Positions 43,185-54,772 of a stretch of DNA of 64,000 nucleotides are shown one piece after another (position 1 is the stretch's first letter; the number at the start of each line of letters is the position of its first letter). This DNA is from Mycoplasmopsis agassizii. Lineage in GTDB: Bacteria > Bacillota_I > Bacilli_A > Mycoplasmatales > Metamycoplasmataceae. The notes beneath the pieces were generated by a model. That model worked only from the letters and a program-made list of their open reading frames with translations, had not been told where the DNA came from and made no database searches. A program made the position numbers and the translations under genes. The DNA lies in assembly GCF_002276225.1 (NCBI RefSeq), contig NZ_NQNY01000003.1:1-64000 (forward strand), given 5' to 3'.

Positions 43185-45194
43185 ATGAAAGTAAAAAGAT
43201 TAACAAGTTTTAGTTTTTTAAACATGTTACATCACAAATTTAAATGTGATGATTCTTTTTATTGCTCTTCAAAAATTTTTAGTTATACAGATAAAAAAAT
43301 TTTCGGATGAAAAATACATATTTCATCACTTGAAAAAAATTCTGATGAAATATTGAAAAAAGTTTACTTGTATTGTTTGAAATATAAATTGACCTTTAAA
43401 TTTATTTCTAGTCATGAAAATTTATTTATTACTTTAACAAGAGTTTATAACAATGAGCAACAGGGAAAATTTATAACTATTTATTTCCCCAATAAGAATA
43501 CTATGGAATTACATTATAAAAATCTTAGCAAAATTTTTAGATATTATAAAGGTCCATTAATTATCACCGATATGCGAAAAGGTTTTAGTAATATTGTTCA
43601 ATACAGATTTTCAAGATTTAATTTTGAGAATAAAAACCAAAAAAATAATATTGGAAATTATTCACTAAAAAACTTTTTCTTTTCAGAAAATAATCTATTA
43701 AAATTAGAATTATTCAAATATAAATTTATAAAAATGATAAGTGAAAACAATTCAGGTTTTACTGCAATTGTAGAAAAAGATAAAGAAAAATTCATTCTCA
43801 AATGCATTAAACCTCATATCAAGGTTAAAGAAGGCTTATCATATAAAATGATTGCTAAAAATGAAATTAGTAATCTTGAGTTATTAAAAAATAGTGGTTT
43901 TGTACCAATAATAAAAGAATATTTTTATTACAAAAATCACACTTTTATTATTAGAGAATACATAAATGGTTCTACTTTAGAATCGCAAAAATTAATGTTT
44001 TATTATGGACTAAAAAACAATGATAAAACAAGAACAAATAATGTTATTAGATTAATTAAAAACTTATTTAATACAATAAAAAAACTTCACAAGATGTCAA
44101 TTATTTATAATGATTTTCATCCTGATAATTTTATTTATGACATTAAAAATAATAAACTTTGATTTATCGATTTTGATGCATCATATAAAATTGAAAATAA
44201 ATTAAAAATTGATAACATACATTTTAATTTACCTCTAGCTCATATTAATAAAAAAGATTATGAAGCAGACATAATTAAATTAAGTGTTATGATAATTGGC
44301 TTATTAACTAGCGCTAACAAATTGGCAGAAGAAGATAATCAAACTTCATATTTAGATTATTTTAAATATGTTTCTGACAAGAGAAAAATACCAAAACAAT
44401 TAGTTATAATTATAATATCAATTATCGAAAATCCAAATTGAAATAATGTTGCTTTACAACTTGCAAAATTAAATTTGAAGTTTTTAAAAGATGAATATAA
44501 AGATGCAAGTAATTGAAATTCTTTTGTTATTGAAACTCATAATTCATTAACAAAAGAAATAAATGATTCTAAATCTTTAATAAGTAACATGCCTGATGAA
44601 ATTCATCTAAAATTAATTTTTCACCCTATTTATCAAAACTCATTTTGAGCTAACCATGAACATGTTGAAAAGTGATTGGTTAATAAAATGCCTTTTTATA
44701 AATTTATTGATTTATATTTTATTGAAAAAAACAAGAAGGAAGCAATTAAGCTTTTAAATGATATGCTTGTGATTTCAAATGGTATATTCTACGTGAAAAA
44801 CGAAAACTATTTTAGCCCCAATTTACAAGATGGAACATCACTACTTGCACTTGTTTTATTCGAAATTTATAAACTAGACAAAAATGAAGGAATCCTCATA
44901 TTAATTGAAATTTTATTTAATTCAATTAATAATCCAATTCAACCAAAAATTATTTTTATGCACGGCTCTGCAGGAGCGATGCACGTTGTACTAAAACTTA
45001 ACAGTATAATTAAAAAAAATATCTCAGATGATTTAAAGGATTTTTTAATTTTGACAGCAATGTCAATTTGCAAAAATTCTAATACATTAAAAATTTGAGA
45101 TTACAAAAATACAATTTTAAATAATAAATTTATGCTAGGAATTCCAGGTGTTTTATACATTTTTGATGAAGCGTTTTCTTATTTAAAATTTTAA
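43185..45194 (+). CDS. LanKC-like (class III) lanthipeptide synthetase with shortened cyclase domain
   Basis: A 669-residue three-part enzyme. Residues ~1-150 match the lyase (phospho-Ser/Thr eliminating) domain of RamC/LabKC: FGWKIHISS, LTFKFISSHENL, QGKFITIYFP, YKGPLIITDMR, and a YRFSRF block. Residues ~170-400 are a Ser/Thr-kinase-type domain with ATP-binding Lys206 (FILKCIK), catalytic NDFHPDN (Asp ~310) and metal-binding IDFD (~329). Residues ~450-669 resemble a LanC-type cyclase by its Gly motifs (LQDGTSLL, MHGSAGAMH, GIPGVLYIFDEAF) but lack Cys-Cys-His zinc ligands, as in class III, and end early (LanKC proteins are usually about 850-900 residues). Together these enzymes dehydrate Ser/Thr and form lanthionine or labionin rings. 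Exporter genes start 36 bases downstream. Confidence 0.85.
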
Positions 45195-45230
45195 AATATT
45201 AAATTTACAATTACATAACGAAAGGAAAAT

Positions 45231-46799
45231 ATGAAATATTTTTTTAAAAATAAACTGCTTTTTTGATCAACTATTTTAACAATAATTATAACAGTTACTT
45301 CAGGACCTGTTGCCTTATATTTTTTAGGAAGAGTTGTTCAAACATATGTTTTTGCAGGTGGTCAACTAGTTAATCAATATGAAGCAAACGTAGATATTAT
45401 TGTTTTTTTCACTTTGACAGCATCTGCTGTTGTATTTGGGGCACTGTGAGCTTATTTAAGAATTAATCTTATAAATAGATGTATTTTTTATTTAAGGGAA
45501 GATATATCTTCAAAAATTTCAAATATATCAGTTAAAAAATTGTCAGATAGTTCTTCATTAAGTGCTATTTATACAAACAATGTTGAACAAGTAAAGGAAA
45601 CATTTTTCAGAGAATTTTTAAGCTTAATTAATTACAGTGCAACTTTTATTGTTTCCATAGTATTGATGTCAGTTATATGAATTCATTTATTATGAATTTC
45701 TGTAATAGTTATTTTGTTAGGTCTTCTTATAACAATCTTGACACAAGGAATTGCTCAAAAATCTCATTTACTTTATCAGCAAAGTGAATCAAAATATGTT
45801 TCGGAATCAAATAAAATTTTCAACAGTCATAGAACATTTTGATTCAATTCAAAACAAAACTTTTTTAAGACTTATCTCTTAAAATCTTTCACCAATTTTA
45901 AAAAAGGTGCGTACAGATCATTTAATTTTGAATTAGGTGTTGATTCTATTATTAATGCTTTAGTTGTGCTTGTACAGTTTTCAACTCTAATTGCTTCAAT
46001 TTTAGTTTTCTATTTTATAAAAGGACAATTTGAAGCAGGATTTCTAGTGTCAATCCTTGGTTTATCAGGAACATTAATTAGTACATTTTCAATGACATTG
46101 AATAGTGTATTTTCAGTAAAAGCAGGTGTAGTCTTATTTAAAGTTTTTGATATTGAACAAGAACCTGAATTAGAAGATCTAAAAACAAAAATAAGAAACA
46201 TTAAAGTTGCAAATTTAACTTTTAATAATGGTGAAAGAGATATTTTCAAAAATGCTAATTTCGCTTTTGAAACAAAAAAGAAATACCTTGTAAAAGGTGC
46301 TAGTGGAAGTGGTAAAAGTTTATTATTAAAATTCATTTTAGGAATGAACGAAAATGAAGAATCAAATATTTTAGTTAATGATCAAAATTTAAAACAACTA
46401 TCAAAAAATGATTTCTTAAAACAGTTATCTTATTTAACAAATGATGCATTTTTATTTGATGAAAGTGTTATAAATAATATTTTAGTAGAAGCTAAATTCG
46501 ATAAAAATCGTTTACAAACTATTTGTAACATTTTAGAAATTAGTGACAAATTATTAAAAACAACTAACATAGCCAAATTATCTTCAGGAGAAAAACAAAA
46601 AATTTCTTTAGCTAGAGAACTATATAAAAATAAAAAAATCTTAGTAATTGATGAGGCATTTTCAAACTTAGATAGAAATGTCAAAATTAAATTAAATGAT
46701 TTTTTAACAAAGCAAAAAGATTTAACATTAATCGTTATTGCACACCATTTAGAAGAAGAAATTGAAAGGGGATTTGATGAAATTATTGCCATATCATAG
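45231..46799 (+). CDS. heterodimeric ABC exporter half, pair 1 subunit A
   Basis: A 522-residue half-transporter: N-terminal transmembrane domain (about six helices, residues 1-300) and C-terminal ATPase with KGASGSGKS (Walker A), LSSGEKQKISLARE (signature) and ILVIDEAFSNLD (Walker B), H-loop VIAHH. No C39 peptidase domain is present, so it does not itself cut a leader. AAAGGAAAAT precedes the ATG. It overlaps its partner by 23 bases and follows the LanKC-like gene, so peptide export or self-protection is the likely role. Confidence 0.85.
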
Positions 46800-48417
46800 A
46801 AATGCACTTTATTATTTAAAAGTAAATTTCTGATACTCATTTATTACTTTTTTAACTGTATCAATTGCTGCATCATTGGGGGCAATTTCTCCTCTTTTTC
46901 TAACACAATTATTGACCGAGATTTTAGCATCTCCAAATGATTTTAATCAACAAGTTATTATTTGATTAGTAGTTTCAATTTTAGGTTGACTTTTTTTTGT
47001 AATTTTTATAACTATTAGTCAGGTTATGATTAGAAAATTAAGAATTAAAATGCAAAAATCAATTAAAGATGATTTTCAAAACTATATCTCAAAAATTTCT
47101 GCAAATGATTTTAAAAAAATTGGTAATGAAACATTCTTCAACTGATTTAATACTGATATAGTTAATCTTGCAAAATCATATACAAGTTTTTATGATATCG
47201 TTAATGCATTAGTCGCAATTATTTCAATCGTTTTAACATTTGTATTTCTTCCTTCATCTAACGTGATAATTGCAGGAGCTTTTATTCTAGGTTTATTTGT
47301 AATTTCAGTTGTTCCATTTTTCTTTACTAAAATGAATAAAAGAGAAGTTGCTAATCAGTCAAAAACATATGATAAATTTTTTATCAATGTTTCAAAACTT
47401 TTAGAAAACTTAAAATATTTAAAAATTAATTTTTATTTAGATAAAGTAATTAATAAAGTTAGTGCTTCAAATCACGCTTTATTTAAAGCGGATATTAAAA
47501 AAGATTATGTTACATTAATATCTGATACAGTTGCCAATATTACTTATTTAGTTTACTTAGTTTTATTTATGGGTTTAGTATTAGGATTAATTTATATAGG
47601 AAATACAACTAGTAATTTACCTGCATATTTAATTCCAGGGATTGCCTTAATGTCAACAGTTGATAATATATTTAGAAGCGGTAAAAGCGAAGTTTTAACA
47701 TTATCAAATACATATATCCAAATTAAAAGTCGTGTTGCAATTATTAATAAATGAAAAGAAGAATTTTCAAAACTTGAAATTCATGATGAAGCAAATAAGA
47801 TTGAAATTAAAAGTATTAGTTTTGCAAATTTCAAATCTCCTTTTGTTAAAACAAATAAATATTCAGAGTTTAATTTTAAACTAGATGATCAAGTTAGAAA
47901 AATTTTAATTTTAGGAAAAAACGGAATTGGTAAGTCAACTATTTTAAATTCAATTTTAAAAATAAATGAAGAGTATTCAGGTTCAATTAAAATTAATGAT
48001 CAAGATATTTCAAAAATTTCACCTGAAACAATTTATAAAAGTTTAAGCTATATTGATTCTCATAACGTAGTTTTTGATATTTCAATTGATGAAAATATTG
48101 CTCTTGATTTTGAAAGTCAAAATCAAAATAAAATAACTGTTGTAAAAACAGTTGCAAAGATAGATTTTGAATTAGAAAAAGATCAACTTGCTAGCAGTTT
48201 ATCAACTGGACAAATTCAACGAATTGATATTGCTAGAAACTTATATAGGGGTAATAAAATTTTATTACTAGATGAAGCTTTTGCTAATATCGATAAAAAA
48301 AGAGCAATTGAAATTGAAGAATCATTATTAGCAAACAAAGAAATAAGAATGATTAATATTAGTCATAATATTTCAGATGAATTAGCTGATAAATATGATT
48401 TAGTTTTAAAACTATAA
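46777..48417 (+). CDS. heterodimeric ABC exporter half, pair 1 subunit B
   Basis: A 546-residue half-transporter beginning inside the end of the previous gene. The membrane domain has a strongly hydrophobic N terminus (FITFLTVSIAASLGAISPLFL) and further helices to ~330. ATPase motifs: LGKNGIGKS, the altered signature LSTGQIQRIDIARN, ILLLDEAFANID and the H-loop NISHN. The two halves differ in signature sequence, typical of heterodimers with one degenerate site. UGA-Trp codons are frequent. Confidence 0.85.
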
Positions 48418-48430
48418 AATTATTATTTGT

Positions 48431-48464
48431 AAACTTCTTTTCAGAATATGAAAAGAAGTTTTTT
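48431..48464 (+). terminator. terminator between the two exporter pairs
   Basis: 11-bp perfect stem AAACTTCTTTT/AAAAGAAGTTT, 9-nt loop, then T run. It separates pair 1 from pair 2 transcriptionally. Confidence 0.82.
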
Positions 48465-48550
48465 ATAAAATTTAAAACAACTCTAATTCATTTAAAAATT
48501 AAATAAAAAATATTTTTAATTAAGTATCATTTTATAAAGAAAGGAGAATG

Positions 48551-50119
48551 ATGAAATACTTTTTAAAAAACAAATTACTGTTTTTCTTATTAATTATTGT
48601 ATTTATAATCAATGCAACAACATCGCCTTTAAGTCTTTACTTTGCAGGAAAAATGGTGCAAACATATGTTTTTTTTAATTCTCAAATAGTTGACCAAGCA
48701 ACTTCTAATTTGAACATAATTCTTTTCTTTGTAACTCTATCTATTAATACTGCTTCAATTTTAAGCAAGCGATATCTTAAAATAATTTTATTAAGAAGAT
48801 GTACATTCAACCTTAGAGAAGATGTTTCAAAAGGGATATCTAGAATTTCGCTAAAAAAACTTGGAGAAAAACTTGAACTAAATTCTCTATACACAAATAA
48901 TATTGAGCAAGTTTATAATTCATACTTTAATGAATTTACTAATTTTATATTTTATTCATTATTGTTTATTTCATCTTTAGTAGTTGTTTCAATTATTTGA
49001 ATTCACTTACTTTGAATATCTATGATAATTGTTACTCTAGGTTTTTTAGTAAATAGACTATCTAAAAAATATACTGAAAAAGGATATTTACTAGAGCAAA
49101 AAAGTGAATCAGAATATGTAAGTAATGCAAGTAAATCATTTAACAGTTATAAAACTTTTTGACTAGCAAACAATAGAAGTTTTTTTGTTCAATACTTATC
49201 TAGAATATTTAGTATATTTCAAAAGAAAAAATACCATTAAATGAACAACATAATGATAATGGTTACGTTTGTGAACATAACAATTTTTATTATTCAGTTT
49301 TCCGTTTTAATTGCATCAGTTTTAGTTTTTTATTATATCCCAGGACAATTAGAAGCAGGTCTATTATTATCAATTGTTGGTTTATCAGGATCAATTGTTT
49401 TTTCATTTTTTTCGGCATTGAGTAGTGGAATTTCATTTAAATCAAGTAAAGTATTACTAGAAAAATTTAAGGTCGAACAAGAACCTATATTGGCTAAATT
49501 TAGTAGTGAAATTCAAACAATTAAGATAACCAAATTAACTTTTAATAATAATGAGAAACCTGTTTTTTCAAACGCTAATTTTGCGTTTGAAAAGAATAAA
49601 AAATATTTGATCAAGGGCTCAAGTGGAAGTGGTAAAAGTTTATTAATTAAATTTATTTTAGGTATTAATGAAAATCAAGATTCAAATATTTTTATCAACA
49701 ATATTAATACAAAAGATATTTCAAAAGATGATTATATAAAACAAATTTCTTACTTAACTAACAAGGCATTTTTATTCAATGATAATGTTATAAATAACAT
49801 TATTTTAGATAAAGAGCTTGATCAAAATAGACTGCAAAGTTTATGCAATGTTTTAGAAATAAATGATGCTTTATTAAAAACAGAAAATACTGAAAAATTA
49901 TCCTCAGGCGAAAAACAAAAAATTGCTTTGGCTAGAGAAATATATAAAGGCAATAAAATTTTAATTGCTGATGAAGCATTTTCAAATCTAGATAAAAGTG
50001 TAAAAATTAAATTAAGTGATTTTTTAACTAAGCAAAATGATCTTACTTTATTTGTTATTGCCCATCATTTGGATGATGAAATAGAAAGGGGGTTTGATGA
50101 AATTATTGAACTATCATAG
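48551..50119 (+). pseudogene. heterodimeric ABC exporter half, pair 2 subunit A, split by an in-frame TAA
   Basis: Paralogue of the gene at 45231-46799 and exactly the same length (1569 bases). The membrane half (MKYFLKNKLLFFLL ...) ends at TAA 49238-49240; coding resumes in the same frame at ATG 49241 and includes KGSSGSGKS, LSSGEKQKIALARE and ILIADEAFSNLD. Aligned without gaps to its paralogue, the stop replaces a Ser codon (TCA to TAA), so one base change explains it. TAAATG could permit re-initiation, giving a two-piece subunit; otherwise pair 2 lacks this half. AAGGAG at 48541 is the SD. Confidence 0.8.
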
Positions 50120-51737
50120 AAGTGCTCTTTATTATTTAAAAGCAAATTTTTGGCTATCATTTTTTGTATTAATATTTACAATTCTTTCAGCAATTTTAGT
50201 TTCATTAACTTCACTTTTTATAGACCAACTTCTAAGTGAAATAGTTAACTCACCAAATGAATTTACACTCAGCATCAAAATCTGATTAATAGTTGCTGTG
50301 CTTTTAGCATTTTTGAGAATTGTATTTATATTAACAAGAATTTGAATTAAGCAAAAACTAGGAGTAAGAATTCAAGAAACTATTAAAAGTGATTTTCAAA
50401 ATTATGCTTCAAAGTTATCTTTCAATAACTTTAAAAAAATAGGTAGTGAAAAAATCTTTAACTGATTTAATACAGATGCGATAGCTTTATCAAAAATATA
50501 TCTTACTTATTTTGATATCGTTGAATCTGTCATACAAATTTTATCTTTGGTAATTGGTTTTAGTTTACTGCCTGCAAGTAGTGTAATTCTAGCATCTGCA
50601 TTTGTTTTAGGACTAGCAATTATTTCATCAGTTCCCTTTTTATTTACAAAAATGACTAAAAAATATGTTTTAAATCACTCAAAAGTATTTGATAGATTTT
50701 TTATCAATGTTTCAAAACTAGTGGATAACCTTGCTTATTTAAGACTTAACTTTTACATCGATAAAATTGTGCAGAAAATAACTGCATCGAATAAAAATTT
50801 ATATCATTCAGAGGTTAAAAAAGAATCAGTTCTTTTATTATCAGATGCAGTTTCAGATTTAGTTTTTTTAATTTATATTTCCCTTTTAATAGGACTAACA
50901 TTAGGCTTAGTTTATATAGGAAATACTTCAAATAGTTTACCACTATTTTTAGTACCAAGCGTTGTCATAATTACTTCTCTTAATTACAGCTTTGATATTG
51001 GAAAATACAGCGTTTTAATGATATCTAATTCAATAGTTCAATTAAAATCTAGGGTAGCAATTATTAATAAATGAAAAGAAGAATTTGATCAAATTACACT
51101 TGAAGATGAAGCCCAAAAACTTGAAATTAATAGTATTAGTTTTAATAACTTCAAATCGCCTCACGTTAAAACAACTAAGCACTCTAAATTAAATTTTGCC
51201 TTAAACGATAGGGTTAAAAAGATTTTAATTCAAGGTCGAAACGGAATCGGTAAATCAACTATTTTAAATTCATTATTAAAGTTTAATAATGATTATTCAG
51301 GTCAAATTAAAATCAATAATAATGATATTTCTAAAATAGATACATCATCAATTTACAATAGTTTAAATTATATTGATTCGCATAATATAGTTTTAGATTT
51401 ATCAATTGATGAAAACATTGCAATGAGTTATAATAATTTAGATAACGCTAAATTATCAAAAGTAAAATCAATTTCTAAAATTGATTTTGAACTTGCTGAT
51501 CATCAAAATATCGAGGAGCTTTCAACTGGACAAAAACAAAGAATCGATATTGCTAGAAACTTATATAGAGATAATAAAATATTATTATTAGATGAAGCGT
51601 TTGCTAATATTGATAGAGAACGGGCAATTGAAATTGAAAAATCTTTATTAGAAAATAAAGATCTTAAAATGATTAATATTAGTCATAATGTTTCAGATGA
51701 GTTTGCTGATAAATATGATTTAGTTTTAAAATTATAA
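50097..51737 (+). CDS. heterodimeric ABC exporter half, pair 2 subunit B
   Basis: A 546-residue paralogue of the gene at 46777-48417, with identical length and the same 23-base overlap with its partner. Motifs: QGRNGIGKS, ELSTGQKQRIDIARN, ILLLDEAFANID, NISHN. The membrane domain runs to about residue 330 with UGA-Trp codons. A tandem copy of the whole A-B pair is the simplest origin. Frame intact, in contrast to its partner. Confidence 0.85.
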
Positions 51738-51742
51738 TATTA

Positions 51743-51777
51743 AAAATAGAAGCATTTTCACGCGCTTCTATTTTATT
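51743..51777. terminator. bidirectional terminator
   Basis: 11-bp perfect stem AAAATAGAAGC/GCTTCTATTTT with a 10-nt loop between convergent genes (exporter +, acidic protein -). Confidence 0.85.
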
Positions 51778-51788
51778 TTGCATTAATT

Positions 51789-52160
51789 TTATCACTCGAA
51801 TTTTTTGCCAGATTTTGTGACAACAACAGTTTTACCTGTTTTATTGTCTCTAACAATTCGACAAACATGAGTGAAATGTTTTTTACGTTTAGGCTCAGGT
51901 GAATCTGAATCTGCTTCAATTTCTTCATCTGTAGTATCAAACATAGTGTTTTCAAATTCTTCTTCGAATCCATCTGCGATATCATCAAAGATTTCACTTT
52001 GTTGTCCATACTTTTGTGATAGTTTTCTAAAAAGTTTAGACAGTTTTATTGAATTTTCTTCTGATGAATCTTCATCATTAAAATCTAAATCTCAATCAAA
52101 TTCAACATCTAATTTTTCTAATTGTTTAAGATTTTTAAATAATTTATTTCACTTTGACAT
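51789..52160 (-). CDS. acidic hypothetical protein
   Basis: A 123-residue protein; UGA-Trp codons occur at residues 4 and ~24 and at the end, so no single standard-code ORF covers it. The N-terminal two thirds are rich in Asp/Glu/Ser (LDVEFDWDLDFNDEDSS), while the last ~30 residues are basic and strand-forming (HFTHVCRIVRDNKTGKTVVV). No signal peptide or membrane segment. SD not evident. I do not recognise the family; an overlapping plus-strand frame is a shadow. Confidence 0.6.
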
Positions 52161-52279
52161 ATTTCTTAAATAACCTTTCTTTTGCTAAATTTTAATTTAT
52201 TTGCAAAATAATTTGTAATCTTTTTTAGTTAATTTCATTCAGAAATACAAACGAAAAAACTATTTTTATTTCTTAAAAA

Positions 52280-53461
52280 TTAACCTAATTCAATTGCATC
52301 ACGTGCAATTACATATTCTTCATTTGTAGGTACAACATAAACAGCAATTGAACTATCTTTGGTTGAAATTAAACGTGGTTCTGATGAGCGAATTGCGTTT
52401 AATTCAGGATCTAATTTAATGTAAACTAAATTAATTTTTTCAATAATTGCTTGTCTAGTTGAAGCTGAATTTTCACCTACTCCTGCAGTAAAAGTAATAG
52501 CATCAATATTTGGTCCTATTTTGTTCAAATAGTTAATTAAATAATCAGCAGTTTTTTGTGCATATAAATCAAGTGCAAATTCAGCATCCTTGTTACCTGC
52601 TTTAGCAGCTTCTTGCACATCACGCATATCGCTTGAAACTTGTGATACACCTTTTAATCCTGATTCTTTATTTAAAATATTTGTTGCTTGTTCAGCACTA
52701 ATATTTTTTGCTTTAACAACAAAATCAACGATTGCAGGATCAACATCACCACTACGTGTTCCCATCATTACACCTGCTAGAGGTGTTAGTCCCATTGAAG
52801 TGTCTATTGATTTAGAATCTTTAATTGCTGCTAAAGAAGCACCATTACCAATATGGCAATTTACGATATTTACTTTGTCTTTTTTCAGTAATTTCTGCAT
52901 TACTTCTGTAATGAATAAGTGGCTGGTTCCGTGGAAACCAAATTTTCTAATTCCTAATTCTTCAGTTCATGACTTTGGAATAGGGTAAACATAATTAACT
53001 TTATCTAAAGTAGAGTGAAAAGCAGTGTCATAAGTTGCTGATAATTTAGCATGTGGCATTAACTTTTTAAACGCTTCAATTGATTGTAAAGCACCTGGGT
53101 TATGTAGTGGTGCAAAAGGGATATAATCACGAATAATTTTTTCAACTTCATCAGTAATAACTGTTGATTTAGTTAAAGTAGGACCACCTGAAACAACTCT
53201 AAAACCAATGTGAGTAATTTCTTCATTATCTTTAACTAGTTCAATTGCTTTTCATAGTTTTAAAAAAGCTTCAACAGTTTCTTCATGGTTTTTTAAAGGT
53301 AATTCTAGTTCATGTTTTTCTTTAAATTTAAAAGTAATGTGGCTCATTTCTAGACCGATACGTTCTGCTAAACCACTAGCAATTACTTCAAAGTTGTTTG
53401 TTTCTAAAAGAGCAACTTTCATTGATGAAGAACCAGCATTAATAACTAAAACTTTTGACAT
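52280..53461 (-). CDS. ackA: acetate kinase
   Basis: A 393-residue ASKHA-fold kinase making ATP and acetate from acetyl phosphate, a main ATP source for fermenting mycoplasmas. NAGSSSMK (N-terminal phosphate loop), the RVVSGG and FGFHGTSH blocks, HIGNGASL and FTAGVGENS are all intact. The ATG shares a base with the pta stop (TAATG), so the two enzymes of the pathway are translationally coupled. Confidence 0.96.
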
Positions 53462-54423
53462 TATTTAGTTCCTTTTGCTTGAATTGCTGTAATAAAAATT
53501 GTGTTAACTAAATCAGTTAAACTAGCACCACGACTTAGATCATTAACTGGCATTGCTGCACCAGTAACAATTGGTCCATAGGCTTCTCAATTACCCATTC
53601 TTTGAGCAATTTTATAACCAATATTTCCTGCATTAATATCAGGAAAAATGAAGATATTTGCAGGTTCATTAAATTCAGGGTTTTTGTATTTTTTAGCTAA
53701 AACTTCTTTATCGAAAGCAGCATCAAATTGAATTTCACCTAGTGCCAAGCGATGTGGATTTTCTAAATTAAAGAATTTAGTTGCTTCGCTAACTTTTTTA
53801 CTTTCTTCAGTTACGGCTGAACCTTGAGTTGAAAATGATAAGAAAGCAGGGCGTGGTTTAATGTTTCATACCTCTAAAAAGTTAGCTGTGTTATTAGCAA
53901 TTTCCACTAACTGTGCTGATGTAGGATTAACATTGATTGAAATATCTGTAAAAGTATAAACTTCTTCACCTTTTACCATCAGCATTAATGAAGAAATAGT
54001 TTTTGTGCCACTGCGTGGTCCTATTACTTTAAAAACTGAGCGTAAAATGTCAGCACTAGTATAAACTAGTCCACCAACTACACCATCAAACATCCCTGAT
54101 TTTAAGAGCATCATTGCATAGTAAGGGCGAGTTTTTAAAGCAGCACGCACTGCTTCTTCAGTTTCTTTACCTTTTCTAATTTCTAATAAGCGTGTTACAA
54201 AACCTTCATATTGGCTTTTGTTAGCGTGAATGTTAATAGTTTTAACATCTAGGTTAGGAATATCTTTTTCTACTAATAAAGTAACTTCGACTTTATCATG
54301 GTCTTTTAAAATTTTTGCCGCTTCTAGTGCACGGCTATCGTCACCATCAACAATTAGGATCTTTTTAACACCTTCAATTGCTGAGAGACTTTTTTCTATA
54401 AATGGAGCAGGTTTAAATGCCAT
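53461..54423 (-). CDS. pta: phosphate acetyltransferase
   Basis: A 320-residue enzyme converting acetyl-CoA and phosphate to acetyl phosphate, which AckA uses next. VDGDDSRALEAAKIL and DGVVGGLVYTSADILRSVFKVIG belong to the N-terminal half; the C-terminal signature AFLSFSTQGSA, FDAAF, IFPDINAGNIGYKIAQR and GPIVTGAAMPVNDLSRG are intact. Short single-domain form as in Gram-positives. First gene of pta-ackA. Confidence 0.96.
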
Positions 54424-54520
54424 AATTCCTCTTTTCTAATTTTTATTTAATTATATAACTATCTAGCACAGAAATTGCTTTTTTTCATATCTTTATTTAA
54501 GGGTGTTAAAAAATGGAGTT

Positions 54521-54582
54521 AATAGTAGTCAAAACTACTATTAAATTACTTTGTTAGTTCATTTTAAAGATGAACTAACAAA
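54521..54582. promoter_or_regulatory. two adjacent perfect hairpins in the pta / coiled-coil gene spacer
   Basis: AATAGTAGT-CAAA-ACTACTATT (54521-54542) is followed 7 bases later by a 13-bp perfect stem (54550-54562 with 54570-54582, 7-nt loop). The 349-base spacer 54424-54772 holds these and a TATAAT at 54624-54629 that can serve the plus-strand gene; no gene was seen. The hairpins lie upstream of pta and could regulate either direction. Confidence 0.45.
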
Positions 54583-54772
54583 AATTAGCGAACTAGATTT
54601 GTTAATTCAGTCTTAATTGTGGTTATAATTAAAGGGTGAGATATTAAATGAATAAGCGTTTTTAGTTAAGTAGTTACTAATATTAGAAAATAGAAATAGC
54701 AAAATAAGCAGCCATAAAAATAGAACTAGAAAATTATTTAAGCTCACAAATTTAGAAAAAAATAAGGAATTA

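Noticed and set aside
46010..46840. Minus-strand open frames across the first ABC exporter gene
   Set aside because: Shadows of Walker A/B-bearing coding sequence; no independent start signals.
51871..52173. Plus-strand Ser-rich 100-codon frame
   Set aside because: It mirrors Asp/Glu-rich codons of the minus-strand acidic protein; no SD, and transcription from the terminator at 51743-51777 is unlikely.
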